A stretch of DNA of 64,000 nt from Mycolicibacterium goodii (GCF_022370755.2 NZ_CP092364.2:1922001-1986000), one strand, 5' to 3'. Shown: positions 9,265-20,213, numbered from the stretch's first letter. Notes: generated by a model not told the origin, from the letters alone. A program made the numbers and translations.

Positions 9265-10623
9265 GTGCAGCGACGAATCATGGGCATCGAGACTGAATTC
9301 GGTGTGACCTGCACGTTCCATGGCCATCGCCGGCTCAGTCCCGACGAGGTTGCCCGCTATCTGTTCCGGCGGGTCGTGTCGTGGGGCCGCAGTTCCAACG
9401 TCTTCCTACGCAATGGCGCCAGGTTGTACCTCGACGTGGGCAGCCACCCCGAGTACGCGACCGCGGAATGCGACAACCTCACGCAGTTGGTGACCCACGA
9501 TCGGGCCGGTGAGCGGGTGCTCGAGGACCTGCTCATCGACGCCGAACAACGGCTCGCCGACGAGGGTATCGGCGGCGACATCTACCTGTTCAAGAACAAC
9601 ACCGACTCGGCGGGCAACTCCTACGGCTGCCACGAGAACTACCTGATCGTGCGGGCCGGCGAGTTCTCCCGGATCTCCGACGTGCTGCTGCCGTTCCTGG
9701 TGACGCGCCAGCTGATCTGCGGCGCAGGCAAGGTGTTGCAGACGCCGAAGGCCGCGACGTTCTGCCTGAGTCAGCGCGCCGAGCACATCTGGGAGGGCGT
9801 CTCGTCGGCGACCACTAGGTCCCGGCCCATCATCAACACGCGTGACGAACCCCACGCCGACGCCGAGAAGTACCGGCGCCTGCACGTCATCGTCGGTGAC
9901 TCCAACATGTGTGAGGCCACCACGATGCTCAAGGTGGGCACGGCCTCACTGGTGCTGGAGATGATCGAGGCGGGCGTGCCGTTCCGCGACTTCTCGCTGG
10001 ACAATCCGATCCGGGCCATCCGCGAGGTCAGCCACGATCTCACCGGGCGGCGCCCGGTGCGGTTGGCCGGCGGCAGGCAGGCCAGCGCTCTCGACATCCA
10101 GCGCGAGTACTACAGCCGCGCCGTCGAATACCTGCAGTCCCGCGAGCCTAACACCCAGATCGAGCAGGTTGTGGATCTGTGGGGCCGCCAGCTCGACGCG
10201 GTCGAGAGTCAGGACTTCGCGAAGGTCGACACCGAGATCGACTGGGTGATCAAGCGCAAGCTGTTCCAGCGCTACCAGGACCGCTACAACATGGAGCTGT
10301 CCGACCCGAAGATCAGCCAACTCGATCTGGCCTACCACGACATCAAACGGGGCCGCGGCGTGTTCGACCTGCTCCAGCGCAAGGGGCTGGCCGCGCGCAT
10401 CACCACCGACGAGGAGATCGACGCCGCGGTCACCACACCGCCGCAGACCACGCGCGCCAAACTGCGCGGCGAGTTCATCAGCGCCGCACAGGAAGCGGGC
10501 CGCGACTTCACCGTCGACTGGGTGCATCTCAAGCTCAACGACCAGGCTCAGCGCACCGTGCTGTGCAAAGATCCGTTCCGGTCGGTCGACGAGCGGGTCA
10601 AGCGGCTGATCGCCAGTATGTGA
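9265..10623 (+). CDS. pafA: Pup--protein ligase PafA
   Basis: ATP-dependent ligase that joins the C-terminal Glu of Pup to substrate lysines, 452 residues, the same length as the M. tuberculosis enzyme when started at GTG 9265. Metal ligands lie in MGIETEFG (E9, E11), the catalytic aspartate is D57 in [13 protein letters not shown], and [22 protein letters not shown] forms part of the nucleotide site. It lacks the long insert seen in Dop at 3078. A frame open back to 9112 is not used because it crosses the divergent promoter region. pafB follows after 16 bases. Confidence 0.98.
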   Translation: MQRRIMGIETEFGVTCTFHGHRRLSPDEVARYLFRRVVSWGRSSNVFLRNGARLYLDVGSHPEYATAECDNLTQLVTHDRAGERVLEDLLIDAEQRLADEGIGGDIYLFKNNTDSAGNSYGCHENYLIVRAGEFSRISDVLLPFLVTRQLICGAGKVLQTPKAATFCLSQRAEHIWEGVSSATTRSRPIINTRDEPHADAEKYRRLHVIVGDSNMCEATTMLKVGTASLVLEMIEAGVPFRDFSLDNPIRAIREVSHDLTGRRPVRLAGGRQASALDIQREYYSRAVEYLQSREPNTQIEQVVDLWGRQLDAVESQDFAKVDTEIDWVIKRKLFQRYQDRYNMELSDPKISQLDLAYHDIKRGRGVFDLLQRKGLAARITTDEEIDAAVTTPPQTTRAKLRGEFISAAQEAGRDFTVDWVHLKLNDQAQRTVLCKDPFRSVDERVKRLIASM

Positions 10624-10627
10624 GCCT

Positions 10628-10633
10628 TAAGCT
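10628..10633 (+). promoter_or_regulatory. Leaderless -10 element of pafB
   Basis: TAAGCT six bases before GTG 10640. PafBC may therefore be made both from the pafA transcript and from its own leaderless start. Confidence 0.55.
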
Positions 10634-10639
10634 GACCCG

Positions 10640-11635
10640 GTGGCGGTCTCCAAAGTCGAGCGGTTGATGAATCTTGTCATCGCCTTGTTGTCCACCCGGA
10701 CGTTCCTGCCCGCTGAGAAGATCCGCACCACGGTCGCCGGCTACGCCGACAGTCCCAGTGACGAGGCGTTCTCGCGGATGTTCGAGCGCGACAAGAACGA
10801 GCTGCGCGACCTGGGCATCCCCCTGGAAACGGGGCGGGTGTCGAAGTGGGACTCCACCGAGGGATACCGCATCAACCGGGATTCCTACGCGCTGCCGCCG
10901 GTCGGGCTGACGGCCGACGAGGCCGCCGCGGTCGCCGTGGCCACCCAGCTGTGGCAGTCCCCGGAACTGGTCACCGCGACCCAGAACGCGGTGCTCAAAC
11001 TGCGCGCCGCCGGTGTCGACGTGGATGCCGACGGGGTCGGCGTCGCGATCGCCTCGACCGCGACACTGCCGGGTGTGCGCGGCTCCGAGGAGGTGCTGCA
11101 GGGCCTGCTCGCGGCGATCGACGAGGGGCGCGCCGTCCAGTTCGAGCACCGGCCGTCGCGCACCGCCGACTACACCACCCGCACGGTCGAGCCGTGGGGC
11201 GTCGTCACGCACCGCGGCCGCTGGTACCTCGTGGGGCACGACCGTGACCGCGACGACACCAGGACCTTCCGGCTCTCACGGATCGACGCCGCGGTCCGCC
11301 CGATCGGACCGGCCGGTGCGGTCAAGAAACCCGAAGACGTCAACCTGCGCGACATCGTGCGCCGCGCCGTCGCCGAACAGCCGACGGGTGAGCGGGCACG
11401 GATCTGGATCGCCGGCGGTCGCGCGACCGCGCTGCGCCGTCAGGCGGTGACCAGCTCACCGCGCACGCTGGGCGGCCGAGCGGGGGAGGAGATCACCGTC
11501 GACATCGGCACGTGGGACCGGTTGGCGAGGGAGATCGCGAGCTACGGCAGCGACGCGGTCGCGCTGGAACCGGCGTCGCTGCGCGACGACGTGGTGGCGC
11601 GCCTGCGGGCACATGCGGAAGGAGGGGAGCGATGA
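10640..11635 (+). CDS. pafB: DNA-damage response transcription activator subunit PafB
   Basis: A 331-residue WYL-family regulator. The N-terminal about 80 residues form a helix-turn-helix (MNLVIALLSTR, then FSRMFERDKNELRDLGIPLE with the wing) and the middle holds the WYL domain (VVTHRGRWYLVGHDRDRDDTRTFRLSRI). PafB forms a heterodimer with PafC that drives the main LexA-independent DNA-damage response of mycobacteria. Despite the name, it is not needed for pupylation. GTG 10640 gives the natural MAVSKVERL start. The TGA overlaps the ATG of pafC, so the two subunits are coupled for stoichiometric synthesis. Confidence 0.96.
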   Translation: MAVSKVERLMNLVIALLSTRTFLPAEKIRTTVAGYADSPSDEAFSRMFERDKNELRDLGIPLETGRVSKWDSTEGYRINRDSYALPPVGLTADEAAAVAVATQLWQSPELVTATQNAVLKLRAAGVDVDADGVGVAIASTATLPGVRGSEEVLQGLLAAIDEGRAVQFEHRPSRTADYTTRTVEPWGVVTHRGRWYLVGHDRDRDDTRTFRLSRIDAAVRPIGPAGAVKKPEDVNLRDIVRRAVAEQPTGERARIWIAGGRATALRRQAVTSSPRTLGGRAGEEITVDIGTWDRLAREIASYGSDAVALEPASLRDDVVARLRAHAEGGER

Positions 11636-12597
11636 GTCAGGTGTCGACGCGGCTGGTGCGGCTGCTGAACATGGTTCCGTACTTCCAGGCCAACCCGAAG
11701 GTCACGCGCGCCGAAGCGGCCGCCGCGCTCGGCGTCTCGAGCACGCAACTCGACGCCGACCTCGACCAGCTGTGGATGTGTGGCCTGCCCGGGTACAGCC
11801 CCGGGGACCTCATCGACTTCGACTTCGTCGGCGACACCATCGAGGTGACGTTCTCGGCGGGTGTCGACCACCCGCTGCGGCTGACCTCGACCGAGGCCAC
11901 CGGCATCCTCGTCGCGTTGCGGGCGCTGGTCGACGTGCCCGGCATGGTCGACCCGGAGGCCGCGCGCAGCGCGATCGCCAAGATCGAATCCGCAGTCGGC
12001 AGCCAACGCGCCGCCGTCGAGGACATCGCCGACGACACCACCGTCGAACCCGGCGCGGCCGCCACGGTGCGCACCGCCGTGCGAGAGACCCGCGCGCTCA
12101 CCCTCGAGTACTACTCGGCCTCGCGGGATTCGCTGACCACCCGCACCGTGGACCCGATCCGCGTGGTGCTGGTCGGCGACAACAGTTATCTGGAGGCCTG
12201 GTGCCGCACCGCCGAGGCGGTGCGATTGTTCCGGTTCGATCGCATCGTCGACGCCAAGTTGCTCGACGATCCGGCGGCCCCACCGCCACCCGCCGTCGCG
12301 GCAGGGCCCGACACGTCGCTGTTCGACGCCGATCCGTCGTTGCCGTCGGCCACGCTGCTGATCGACCAGACCGCGGGCTGGATGTTCGACTACTACCCGC
12401 TGCGCGACATCACCGAGCGGCCCGATGGGGCGTGCGAGGCGACGATGACCTACGCCTCGGAGGACTGGATGGTCCGGTTCATCCTCGGATTCGGTTCCGA
12501 GGTGCGGGTGCTGGCACCTGAATCACTTGCCACCCGGGTACGCCAGGCGGCCGAGGCCGCGTTGCGCGCCTATAGCGATGCCGCCGAGCACGGGTAG
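11632..12597 (+). CDS. pafC: DNA-damage response transcription activator subunit PafC
   Basis: A 321-residue paralogue of PafB: N-terminal helix-turn-helix ([29 protein letters not shown]) followed by a WYL domain ([35 protein letters not shown]). The residues in the W-Y-L position are S-Y-L here, seen directly in the sequence. PafB and PafC act as a heterodimer at damage-inducible promoters. ATG 11632 overlaps the pafB stop (ATGA) and has GGAGGGGAGCG in front; a frame reaching back to 11512 lies wholly inside pafB. Confidence 0.96.
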   Translation: MSQVSTRLVRLLNMVPYFQANPKVTRAEAAAALGVSSTQLDADLDQLWMCGLPGYSPGDLIDFDFVGDTIEVTFSAGVDHPLRLTSTEATGILVALRALVDVPGMVDPEAARSAIAKIESAVGSQRAAVEDIADDTTVEPGAAATVRTAVRETRALTLEYYSASRDSLTTRTVDPIRVVLVGDNSYLEAWCRTAEAVRLFRFDRIVDAKLLDDPAAPPPPAVAAGPDTSLFDADPSLPSATLLIDQTAGWMFDYYPLRDITERPDGACEATMTYASEDWMVRFILGFGSEVRVLAPESLATRVRQAAEAALRAYSDAAEHG

Positions 12598-12628
12598 ACT
12601 CGGCACCGACGTTCTGGAGGTAACCAAA

Positions 12629-12874
12629 TTGGGCGGTCTACAACCCTGGCACTGGGTCATTGTCATCGCAGTGTTCGTACTGCTGTTCGGCGCCAAGAAG
12701 CTGCCGGATGCAGCGCGTTCGCTGGGTAAGTCGATGCGGATCTTCAAGTCGGAGATCAAGGAGATGCAAGCCGAGTCCAAAGCGGACGAGGCCAAGCCGG
12801 CCACCCCGATCGCCTCCGAGCGCGTCGACACGCCTGCGCCTGAGCAGCAGTCCACGGACCGGCACACGGCCTGA
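12629..12874 (+). CDS. tatA: Sec-independent protein translocase TatA
   Basis: An 81-residue TatA: a short N terminus, one transmembrane helix ([18 protein letters not shown]), the [14 protein letters not shown] hinge and amphipathic helix, and an acidic tail. TatA builds the pore that exports folded twin-arginine substrates together with TatC. The start is TTG 12629, eight bases after GGAGG; upstream in-frame codons would put 34 hydrophilic residues before the membrane helix and overlap pafC. tatC follows after 75 bases. Confidence 0.95.
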   Translation: MGGLQPWHWVIVIAVFVLLFGAKKLPDAARSLGKSMRIFKSEIKEMQAESKADEAKPATPIASERVDTPAPEQQSTDRHTA

Positions 12875-12949
12875 CGCGGCCGACGAATCCGCCCCGCGCC
12901 GACGCGCGCGGGCGGATAGCGGCTCGATCACGTCTTTCACGCTAAGCCT

Positions 12950-13903
12950 GTGCAGACCTCCGGCATCTTCAAGAAGCTCGATCCCCGGCGCCGCCGTTCA
13001 CGGGTCAACCCCGACGGCACCATGTCGCTGGTCGACCACCTCCACGAGCTTCGCAACCGCCTGCTGATCTCGGTCGCCGCGGTCGTACTGACCACGATCC
13101 TCGGATTCCTCTGGTACACCCACGGCGTCTTCGGCTTCCACGGCCTCGGGGAATGGCTGCGCGGCCCGTACTGCTCGCTTCCCGACTCCGCGCGCGCGAG
13201 CATCGCCCCGGACGGCGAATGCCGCCTGCTCGCCACCGCGCCGTTCGACCAGTTCATGCTGCGGTTGAAGGTCGCACTCGCGGCCGGTGTGGTGCTGGCG
13301 TGCCCGGTGTGGCTCTATCAGCTGTGGGCGTTCATCACGCCGGGTCTGTACAAGAAGGAACGCCGCTTCGCGATGGCGTTCGTGAGTTTCGGCGCGGTGC
13401 TGTTCATCTCGGGCGCGGTGCTCGCCTACGTGGTGCTGTCGAAGGCGTTGAGCTTCCTGCTCACCGTGGGCAGCGACGTACAGGTGACCGCGCTGTCGGG
13501 CGACCAGTACTTCGGATTCCTCATCAACCTGCTGCTGGTGTTCGGCATCAGCTTCGAATTCCCGCTGCTGATCATCATGCTCAACCTGGTCGGAGTGCTG
13601 ACCTACGAGCGGCTCGCGGCGTGGCGGCGCGGTCTGATCTTCGGGCTGTTCGTGTTCGCGGCCTTCGCCACGCCGGGCTCCGATCCGTTCTCGATGCTCG
13701 CGCTGGCATGCGCGCTGACGGTGCTGCTGGAGTTCGCGATCCAGATCGCGCGGCTCAACGACCGCAGGAAGGCCCGCCGGGCGGCCCTCGAGGTGCCCGA
13801 GGACCAGGCCGCCGACATCGGTTCTGTCGAACCGATCGAGCCGCCGGCCCCGGTGGCGGGTTCGACGTCTTCCCGCGTCACCGTCGACGACGATGCCACC
13901 TGA
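12950..13903 (+). CDS. tatC: Sec-independent protein translocase TatC
   Basis: Polytopic receptor for twin-arginine signal peptides, 317 residues with six predicted membrane helices. Clear motifs are [17 protein letters not shown] (first cytoplasmic segment and helix), [12 protein letters not shown] and [13 protein letters not shown] with the conserved membrane Glu. The C terminus adds about 50 acidic, hydrophilic residues, as in other mycobacterial TatC proteins. The GTG start at 12950 gives [12 protein letters not shown]. The last 11 bases overlap the start of helY, which links Tat export and the helicase in one transcript, a conserved mycobacterial order. Confidence 0.96.
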   Translation: MQTSGIFKKLDPRRRRSRVNPDGTMSLVDHLHELRNRLLISVAAVVLTTILGFLWYTHGVFGFHGLGEWLRGPYCSLPDSARASIAPDGECRLLATAPFDQFMLRLKVALAAGVVLACPVWLYQLWAFITPGLYKKERRFAMAFVSFGAVLFISGAVLAYVVLSKALSFLLTVGSDVQVTALSGDQYFGFLINLLLVFGISFEFPLLIIMLNLVGVLTYERLAAWRRGLIFGLFVFAAFATPGSDPFSMLALACALTVLLEFAIQIARLNDRRKARRAALEVPEDQAADIGSVEPIEPPAPVAGSTSSRVTVDDDAT

Positions 13904-16640
13904 GGAAGACGCCGGATCGAGTTCCGGCGGCCCTGACCAACTGAGCGCATTCACCGCGCAGCTGCCGTTCACCCTCGACGACTTCCAGGTGCGCGCGTGC
14001 CAGGCGCTGCAGGGCGGTCACGGCGTATTGGTGTGCGCGCCGACCGGTGCCGGTAAGACCATCGTCGGCGAGTTCGCTGTGCACCTCGCGCTGGCGTCCG
14101 GCGGCAAATGTTTCTACACCACCCCGATCAAGGCGCTCAGCAACCAGAAGCACAACGATCTGGTGGCGCGCTACGGCGCGGACAAGATCGGTCTGCTCAC
14201 CGGTGATCAGTCCATCAACGGTGACGCCGACGTGGTCGTGATGACCACCGAGGTGCTCCGCAACATGTTGTACGCGAACTCCTCGGCCCTGTACGGGCTG
14301 TCGTACGTCGTGATGGACGAGGTGCACTTCCTGGCCGACCGGATGCGCGGTGCGGTGTGGGAGGAGGTCATCCTGCACCTTCCCGAGGAGGTGCTGCTGG
14401 TCAGTCTGTCGGCAACGGTGAGCAATGCCGAGGAGTTCGGCGGCTGGATTCAGACCGTGCGCGGTGACACCACCGTCGTCGTCGACGAACATCGGCCCGT
14501 TCCGCTGTCACAGCACATGATGGTCGGCAAACGGTTGTTCGACCTGTTCGAGCGGTCGTCGTCGACACTGGTCGACCCAGAGTTGTTGCGCCACATCAGC
14601 CATCGCCGCGAGGCCGACCGGCTGATGGACTGGCAACCCCGCGGCCGCGGCCGCGGCGGCAGGCCAGGTTTCTACCGGCCGCCGGGCCGTCCCGAGGTGA
14701 TCACCGCGCTCGACGCCGCCGGTCTGCTGCCTGCGATCACGTTCGTGTTCTCCCGGGCCGGGTGCGACGCCGCGGTCAAACAGTGCCTGCGCTCGTCGCT
14801 GCGGCTCACCAACAAAGAGGAGCGCGTCCGCATCGCCGAGATCGTGGACCGCCGCTGCGCCGACCTGGCCGAGTCCGATCTGATCGTGCTCGACTACCAC
14901 GAGTGGCGCGAAGGATTGCTGCGCGGCCTGGCGGCGCACCACGCCGGCATGCTTCCGACGTTCCGCCACACCGTCGAAGAACTGTTCACGGCGGGCCTGG
15001 TCAAGGCCGTGTTCGCAACGGAGACACTCGCGCTGGGGATCAACATGCCCGCGCGGACCGTGGTGCTGGAGCGGCTGGTCAAGTTCAACGGCGAGCAGCA
15101 CCTGCCGTTGACACCGGGGGAGTACACGCAGTTGACCGGGCGGGCCGGCCGCCGCGGCATCGACGTGGAAGGCCACGCGGTGGTGCTGTGGCGTCCCGAC
15201 GACAGCACCGCCGAACCCGCCGAGGTCGCGGGGCTGGCGTCCACACGCACCTTCCCGCTGCGCAGTTCGTTTGCGCCCTCCTACAACATGACCATCAACC
15301 TGGTACAGCAGATGGGCCCCGAACAGGCACACCAATTGCTGGAGCGGTCATTCGCGCAGTACCAGGCCGACCGCTCGGTGGTCGGTCTGGTCCGGGGTAT
15401 CCGCCGCGGTGAGCGCATGCTCGACGAGCTGGCCGCCGAGATCGGCGGGAAGGACGCGGCCGTCATCGATTACGCACGGCTGCGCGCCAAGATCTCGGAA
15501 CGCGAACGCGCCCAGTCGCGCGCGTCGCGGCTGCAGCGGCGCAGGGCGGCCACCGATGCCCTCGCGGATCTGCGTCGCGGGGACATCATCACCATCACCC
15601 ACGGACGCCGTGGTGGGCTCGCGGTCGTGCTGGAGCCCGCGCAGGACCGCGACGACCCGAGGCCCCTTGTGCTCACCGAGCACAAATGGGCGGGCCGCAT
15701 CTCCTCGGCCGATTATTCGGGCGCCTCGGCCCCACTGGGCTCGATGTCGCTGCCCAAACGCGTCGAGCACCGTCAACCCCGGGTGCGCAAGGACCTGGCG
15801 TCGGCGTTGCGGTCGGCGGCCGCGGGTCTGGTGCCGTCGCGCCGGTCCAACCGTGGTGCGCCGGAACGCGACGTCGACCCGGAACTGGCCGGTCTGCGTG
15901 AACGCCTGCGCAGCCATCCGGCCCACACGCTGCCAGACCGTGAAGAACAGGTCCGCGTCGCCGAACGCTACCTGCGCATCGAACGCGACAACCGACAGAT
16001 CCAGCAGAAGGTCGCCGCGGCCACCAACTCGCTGGCGCGCACCTTCGACCGGATCGTGGCGTTGCTCAGCGAACGGGGGTACATCGAGGCGGCCGACGGC
16101 GCACCGAGAGTGACCGACGCGGGCCGGTTGCTGGCGCGCATCTACAGCGAGAGCGACCTGCTGGTGGCCGAATGTCTGCGCGGCGGGGCGTGGGAAGGGC
16201 TGGAACCCGCCGAACTCGCAGCGGTCCTGTCAGCAGTGCTGTACGAGTCCCGCGGCGACGCGCAGGGTGTCCCCCCGGGCATGGATGTGCCCACAGCAGG
16301 CCTGCGGCAGGCCCTGGCACGCACGCGCCGGCTCTCGGCCGCGCTGCGCGGCGACGAACAACGACATCGCATCGCGCCCAGCCGCGAACCCGACGAGGGG
16401 TTCGTCACCGCGGTGTACCGTTGGGCCACCACCGGCGATCTCGCGTCCGCACTCGCCGCATCCGACGTCACCGGGACCGGTTCTCCGCTGTCAGCAGGTG
16501 ATTTCGTGCGGTGGTGCCGCCAGGTGCTCGATCTGCTCGACCAGGTGCGCAACGCGGCGCCCACCCCAGCGCTGCGCAGCACCGCGAAACGCGCGATCAA
16601 CGACGTCCGACGCGGCGTCGTCGCTGTTGATGCGGGGTAG
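13893..16640 (+). CDS. helY: Ski2-like DEVH-box RNA/DNA helicase HelY
   Basis: A 915-residue superfamily 2 helicase. Motif I is APTGAGKT (49-56), motif II is DEVH (142-145), motif III SATVSN, and motif [13 protein letters not shown] Ski2/Mtr4-type C-terminal region follows ([23 protein letters not shown], then an arch-like middle and a helical DSHCT-type end with [13 protein letters not shown]). The family remodels RNA; the exact mycobacterial role is not settled. Length fits M. tuberculosis HelY (about 906). It overlaps the tatC stop by 11 bases and ends 41 bases before the DUF4333 gene. Confidence 0.93.
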   Translation: MPPEEDAGSSSGGPDQLSAFTAQLPFTLDDFQVRACQALQGGHGVLVCAPTGAGKTIVGEFAVHLALASGGKCFYTTPIKALSNQKHNDLVARYGADKIGLLTGDQSINGDADVVVMTTEVLRNMLYANSSALYGLSYVVMDEVHFLADRMRGAVWEEVILHLPEEVLLVSLSATVSNAEEFGGWIQTVRGDTTVVVDEHRPVPLSQHMMVGKRLFDLFERSSSTLVDPELLRHISHRREADRLMDWQPRGRGRGGRPGFYRPPGRPEVITALDAAGLLPAITFVFSRAGCDAAVKQCLRSSLRLTNKEERVRIAEIVDRRCADLAESDLIVLDYHEWREGLLRGLAAHHAGMLPTFRHTVEELFTAGLVKAVFATETLALGINMPARTVVLERLVKFNGEQHLPLTPGEYTQLTGRAGRRGIDVEGHAVVLWRPDDSTAEPAEVAGLASTRTFPLRSSFAPSYNMTINLVQQMGPEQAHQLLERSFAQYQADRSVVGLVRGIRRGERMLDELAAEIGGKDAAVIDYARLRAKISERERAQSRASRLQRRRAATDALADLRRGDIITITHGRRGGLAVVLEPAQDRDDPRPLVLTEHKWAGRISSADYSGASAPLGSMSLPKRVEHRQPRVRKDLASALRSAAAGLVPSRRSNRGAPERDVDPELAGLRERLRSHPAHTLPDREEQVRVAERYLRIERDNRQIQQKVAAATNSLARTFDRIVALLSERGYIEAADGAPRVTDAGRLLARIYSESDLLVAECLRGGAWEGLEPAELAAVLSAVLYESRGDAQGVPPGMDVPTAGLRQALARTRRLSAALRGDEQRHRIAPSREPDEGFVTAVYRWATTGDLASALAASDVTGTGSPLSAGDFVRWCRQVLDLLDQVRNAAPTPALRSTAKRAINDVRRGVVAVDAG

Positions 16641-16681
16641 TGTGTGGCAACGGTGACAGCGAACAGGACCAAGGAGAAAAA

Positions 16682-17521
16682 GTGAGCGGACCGCAGGGAT
16701 CTGACCCAGCGCAGCCGTGGCCCGGTCAGCAACCCGAGCCCGGCCGGGATCAGCCGGCGGGCGGCGAGGCGTGGCAGCCGCCGATCGGCGGTACCGAGGA
16801 CCCCACCACCCACACCCCGGCGTGGCAACCACCGGCCTACACGCAGCAACCACAGCAGCCGCAGCAGCAGTATCCGCAGTACCAGCCTCCGACGCAGGCC
16901 GGTTACGGTCAGTCGCAACAGGGTTACCCGTCGACCGAGCAGTTCGGCCAACAACCGCAATACGGCCAGCAGCCGCAGTACGGTCAGCCGGGCCAGCCTG
17001 CGCAGCCCGGGCAGTTCGGTCAGCCAGGTCAGTTCGGTCAACCGGGCCAGTACCCGCAACCCGGTCAGTACGGCCAGCAACCGCAGTACGGCCAGTACCC
17101 CCAACCGGGTCAGTATGGACAGCCGGGTCAGCCGGGTCAGCCCGGGCAGTTCGGGCCCTACACACCGCCGGGCAGTGCCGACGGTTCCAAGAAGTCGCTG
17201 TTGCTGATCGGTGGTCTCGGCGGCGGTGCGCTGCTGCTCATCGTCCTGGCGGTGCTGTTCTTCTGGGTTCCCGGCTGGGCCGTGACCACCGAGCTCGATA
17301 TCAACAAGGCGCAGACCGGCGTTCAGCAGATACTCACCGACGAGACCAACGGGTACGGCGCCAAGAACGTCAAGGACGTCAAGTGCAACGACGGCAAGAA
17401 CCCGGTGGTGAAGAAGGGCGACACCTTCACCTGCGAGGTCAGCATCGACGGCACCAAGCGTCAGGTCACCGTGACCTTCCAGAACGACGACGGCACCTAC
17501 GAGGTCGGCCGCCCGAAGTAG
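16682..17521 (+). CDS. DUF4333 membrane protein with Gln/Pro/Gly/Tyr-rich N terminus
   Basis: A 279-residue protein in three parts. Residues 1 to about 165 are low-complexity, dominated by repeats of the type QPGQ(F/Y)GQ; then one transmembrane helix ([28 protein letters not shown]); then an extracytoplasmic DUF4333 domain with a conserved cysteine pair (VKCNDGKN...[10 protein letters not shown]). The N terminus is predicted cytoplasmic and disordered, so proline/tyrosine-rich contacts are likely, but function is unknown. GTG 16682 is chosen because AAGGAGAAAAA precedes it; the frame back to 16640 has no such site. It converges on fenA with 21 bases between the stops. Confidence 0.85.
   Translation: MSGPQGSDPAQPWPGQQPEPGRDQPAGGEAWQPPIGGTEDPTTHTPAWQPPAYTQQPQQPQQQYPQYQPPTQAGYGQSQQGYPSTEQFGQQPQYGQQPQYGQPGQPAQPGQFGQPGQFGQPGQYPQPGQYGQQPQYGQYPQPGQYGQPGQPGQPGQFGPYTPPGSADGSKKSLLLIGGLGGGALLLIVLAVLFFWVPGWAVTTELDINKAQTGVQQILTDETNGYGAKNVKDVKCNDGKNPVVKKGDTFTCEVSIDGTKRQVTVTFQNDDGTYEVGRPK
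16895..17160 (+). repeat. QPGQ(F/Y)GQ-encoding low-complexity repeat tract
   Basis: Imperfect tandem units encoding QPGQFGQ, QPGQYPQ, QPQYGQ and similar heptad-like variants inside the DUF4333 gene. Repeats are degenerate at DNA level, so this is protein-level repetition rather than a clean microsatellite. Confidence 0.7.
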
Positions 17522-17542
17522 TGGTGCGTCAGTAGTTCCGGC

Positions 17543-18502
17543 CTAGTCGGGCAGCTGATCCAGTGCGGTCTGCAACCGATTGATCGACGAGGACACCCCG
17601 TACGCCGCGGCCAGTTCGGCAACCCGTACCGGGTCGCCTGCGGCCAGCGGCAGGGTGTCCGTCGGCGTCGAAAATGTCACGGGCGCATCGGTTGCCACCC
17701 GCACCACCGTCTCCGCCGCCGCGATGTAGTCGACGGCGCCCAGCAGTTTGGTGCGATGCGCCTTGGACAGACCCGATTTCGGGTCGTTGGCGGCATCCAG
17801 GATGCTCTGCAGCGAACCGTGCTTGGCCAGCAGCGTCGCGGCCGTCTTCTCACCGATCCCCGCCACGCCGGGCAGCCCGTCGGACGGGTCGCCGCGCAAG
17901 AGCGCCAGCTCCGCGTAGGCCGCACCGGCCCGCTCGAGCGGAACCCCGTACTGCTCCGCCACTTCGGCCGGACCCCACTTGGTGGCCTTGGCCAGTCCGC
18001 GTCCGAGGTAGAGCACGCGTACCTGAGGGGTCGGCTCGTCACGCACGAGCTGCAGCAGGTCGCGGTCACCGCTGACCACCACCACGGGATCGCGTTCCTC
18101 CCGGGCCGAGAGCGTACCCAGCACGTCGTCGGCCTCGAAGCCCGCCGCGCCCGCGGTCGGGATACCGAATGCGTCAAGCAGTTCCATGATCATGTCGACC
18201 TGCGGGGTGAGGTCGTCGGGAACCTCCTCGACGTCCGGTACGCCATCGGGTTCCGCCTCGGCGACCCGGTGCGCCTTGTACGACGGGATCAGATCCACCC
18301 GCCACTGCGGGCGCCAGTCGTCGTCGCGGCACACCACGAGCCGGCGCGGCCGTTCGCGGGTGACCAACGTCGCGACGGCGTCGAGGAATCCCCGCACCGC
18401 GTTGACGGGCCGCCCGTCGGGCGCCTTGATCGACGAGGGCACACCGAAATACGAACGAAACCACATGCTGGCGCCGTCGAGCAGCAGGATGGGCGCGCTC
18501 AA
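17543..18502 (-). CDS. fenA: Flap endonuclease / 5'-3' exonuclease FenA
   Basis: A stand-alone 319-residue 5' nuclease related to the N-terminal domain of PolA. Metal-binding acidic motifs are present: [12 protein letters not shown] at the N terminus, [32 protein letters not shown] and the helix-hairpin-helix region [26 protein letters not shown]. It cleaves 5' flaps and gaps in DNA repair and replication; the M. smegmatis orthologue is the enzyme called FenA. The start is TTG 18502, with CGGAGG seven bases upstream; TTGA overlaps the stop of a possible short upstream ORF. A second copy of this domain occurs in polA at the end of the window. Confidence 0.93.
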   Translation of the reverse strand: MSAPILLLDGASMWFRSYFGVPSSIKAPDGRPVNAVRGFLDAVATLVTRERPRRLVVCRDDDWRPQWRVDLIPSYKAHRVAEAEPDGVPDVEEVPDDLTPQVDMIMELLDAFGIPTAGAAGFEADDVLGTLSAREERDPVVVVSGDRDLLQLVRDEPTPQVRVLYLGRGLAKATKWGPAEVAEQYGVPLERAGAAYAELALLRGDPSDGLPGVAGIGEKTAATLLAKHGSLQSILDAANDPKSGLSKAHRTKLLGAVDYIAAAETVVRVATDAPVTFSTPTDTLPLAAGDPVRVAELAAAYGVSSSINRLQTALDQLPD

Positions 18503-18633
18503 ATGAACCTCCGGGACAGGTAGGAGGCCGCGGTGACGGCCGTGCCGTCGGCGCCCTCGTCGTACAGGGTCGCGCCGACGGCGATGGTGCCGTCGGCGCC
18601 GGGGCGGGGCTGGGAGACCATGCCGCGCACCAT
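18499..18633 (-). CDS. Possible 44-residue ORF coupled to fenA
   Basis: A short frame starting ATG 18633 ([27 protein letters not shown]...) whose TGA overlaps the fenA TTG start (TTGA), a sign of translational coupling. A TACTGT hexamer lies seven bases before the ATG, so it could be leaderless. I recognise no family; the composition is ordinary. It could instead be only the leader of fenA. Confidence 0.35.
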   Translation of the reverse strand: MVRGMVSQPRPGADGTIAVGATLYDEGADGTAVTAASYLSRRFI

Positions 18634-18656
18634 GTCAGGGACAGTAGCGTCCCGCG

Positions 18657-18662
18657 TACCGT
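18657..18662 (+). promoter_or_regulatory. Leaderless -10 element of the VOC gene
   Basis: TACCGT five bases before ATG 18668. On the other strand TACTGT lies before the short ORF that leads into fenA, so this 34-base gap appears to hold two divergent leaderless promoters. Confidence 0.5.
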
Positions 18663-18667
18663 GAACT

Positions 18668-19072
18668 ATGACCTTCTCCGTCAACCGCATCGACCATGTC
18701 GTCCTGAACTGCCGTGACGTCGAGGCCACCGTCGACTTCTACGTGCGGGTGCTGGGCATGCGCAAGGAGGTCTTCGGGGACGGCCGGATCGCGCTGCGGT
18801 TCCCTGACGATGCCAACCAGAAGATCAACGTCCGGCCCACCGGGGCGCCGAACTGGCCGACCGGGGTCGTCGACGCACCAGGTTCGCTCGACCTGTGTTT
18901 CATCGCCGAAGCAGGCCCGGACGCCGTCGGGGCGCACCTGCGGGCGTGCGGCGTCGACATCACCGAGGGCCCGGTGCGCAAGACCGGTGCTCTTGGCCCC
19001 ATGACCTCGCACTACTGCCGCGATCCGGACGGCAACCTGGTCGAGGTCGCAAGCTATCGGGTGCCCGATTAG
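18668..19072 (+). CDS. VOC-family (glyoxalase/dioxygenase fold) protein
   Basis: A 134-residue vicinal-oxygen-chelate protein with two beta-alpha-beta-beta-beta modules. Potential metal ligands are the His of RIDHVVLNCRD near the N terminus and the His and Glu of SHYCRDPDGNLVEVASY near the C terminus. The sequence resembles small glyoxalase/bleomycin-resistance-like proteins with no assigned substrate. It is divergent from fenA; its TAG stop overlaps the pepE -10 element. Confidence 0.8.
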   Translation: MTFSVNRIDHVVLNCRDVEATVDFYVRVLGMRKEVFGDGRIALRFPDDANQKINVRPTGAPNWPTGVVDAPGSLDLCFIAEAGPDAVGAHLRACGVDITEGPVRKTGALGPMTSHYCRDPDGNLVEVASYRVPD

Positions 19073-19075
19073 CCT
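19070..19075 (+). promoter_or_regulatory. Leaderless -10 element of pepE
   Basis: TAGCCT, seven bases before ATG 19083, made partly from the stop codon of the upstream VOC gene (TAG 19070-19072). Confidence 0.55.
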
Positions 19076-19082
19076 CGACGTC

Positions 19083-20210
19083 ATGACCATCAGCCGATTC
19101 AGCACCGACGTCTACGCCGAGCGCCTGCAGACCGCCGCGCGGGCCGCCGGCGATGCGGGACTCGCCGGGCTGGTCATCACCCCCGGTTACGACTTGCGCT
19201 ATCTCGTGGGCTCGCGGGCCCAGACCTTCGAGCGGCTCACCGCCCTGGTGCTGCCCGCCGACGGCGATCCGGCGATCGTGGTGCCGCGCCTCGAGCTGGC
19301 CTCCCTCAAGGAGTCGGCCATCACCGATCTGGGTGTGGCCGTGCGGGATTGGGTGGACGGCGAGGACCCCTACCGGCTCGTGGTCGACGCGGTCGGTGGC
19401 CCCGGGCACAAGGTCGCCGTCACCGACGCGATGCCCGCGCTGCATCTGCTGCCGCTCGCCGATCTGCTCGGCGCGGTGCCGGTGCTGGCCACCGACGTGT
19501 TGCGCCGGCTGCGGATGATCAAGGACGAGGCCGAGATCGACGCGCTGCGCAAGGCCGGTGCGGCGATCGACCGTGTGCACGCCCGTGTCCCGGAGTTCCT
19601 GGTGCCGGGCCGCACCGAGGCCGACGTAGCGGCCGACATCGCCGAAGCGATTGTCGCTGAAGGGCATTCGGAGGTCGCGTTCATCATCGTCGGCTCGGGT
19701 CCCAACGGCGCCGATCCGCACCACGAGTGCTCCGACCGCGAACTGCAGGCCGGTGACATCGTGGTCGTCGACATCGGCGGACCCTACGAGCCCGGATACA
19801 ACTCGGACTGCACGCGCACCTACAGCATCGGCGAGCCCGATCCAGAGGTGGCCCGCCGCTACGCGCTGCTCCAGCAGGCCCAGCAGGCCGCTGTCGCCGC
19901 GGTGCGCCCCGGTGTGACGGCGGAGCAGGTCGACGCGGTCGCGCGGGACGTGCTGACCGCCGAAGGGCTCGCCGAGGCGTTCGTGCACCGCACCGGGCAT
20001 GGCATCGGACTCTCGGTGCACGAGGAGCCCTACATCGTCGCGGGTAACAATCTGCCGCTGGAGCGCGGCATGGCCTTCAGCGTCGAACCCGGCGTCTACT
20101 TCCCCGGACACTGGGGTGCGCGCATCGAGGACATCGTCATCGTCACCGAGGACGGCGCGCTGTCGGTCAACAACCAGCCGCACGACCTCGTCGTGGTGCC
20201 GGTGCGGTAG
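19083..20210 (+). CDS. pepE: M24-family Xaa-Pro dipeptidase PepE
   Basis: A 375-residue metallopeptidase with a creatinase-like N-terminal domain and a pita-bread catalytic domain. The five metal ligands are visible in order: two Asp in VVVDIGGPYEPGYNSDCTRTY, His in RTGHGIGLSVHEEPYI, Glu in SVEPGVYFPG and Glu in GARIEDIVIV. It cleaves dipeptides ending in proline, in the cytoplasm. Orthologous to M. tuberculosis Rv2089c by position and sequence. ATG 19083 follows a leaderless promoter. It ends three bases before the stop of the convergent F420-dependent gene. Confidence 0.9.
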   Translation: MTISRFSTDVYAERLQTAARAAGDAGLAGLVITPGYDLRYLVGSRAQTFERLTALVLPADGDPAIVVPRLELASLKESAITDLGVAVRDWVDGEDPYRLVVDAVGGPGHKVAVTDAMPALHLLPLADLLGAVPVLATDVLRRLRMIKDEAEIDALRKAGAAIDRVHARVPEFLVPGRTEADVAADIAEAIVAEGHSEVAFIIVGSGPNGADPHHECSDRELQAGDIVVVDIGGPYEPGYNSDCTRTYSIGEPDPEVARRYALLQQAQQAAVAAVRPGVTAEQVDAVARDVLTAEGLAEAFVHRTGHGIGLSVHEEPYIVAGNNLPLERGMAFSVEPGVYFPGHWGARIEDIVIVTEDGALSVNNQPHDLVVVPVR

Positions 20211-20213
20211 CTC

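Noticed and set aside
16682..17521. Collagen- or PE/PPE-like surface protein
   Set aside because: The Gln/Pro-rich repeats precede a membrane helix and a DUF4333 domain; there is no PE/PPE or Gly-X-Y pattern.
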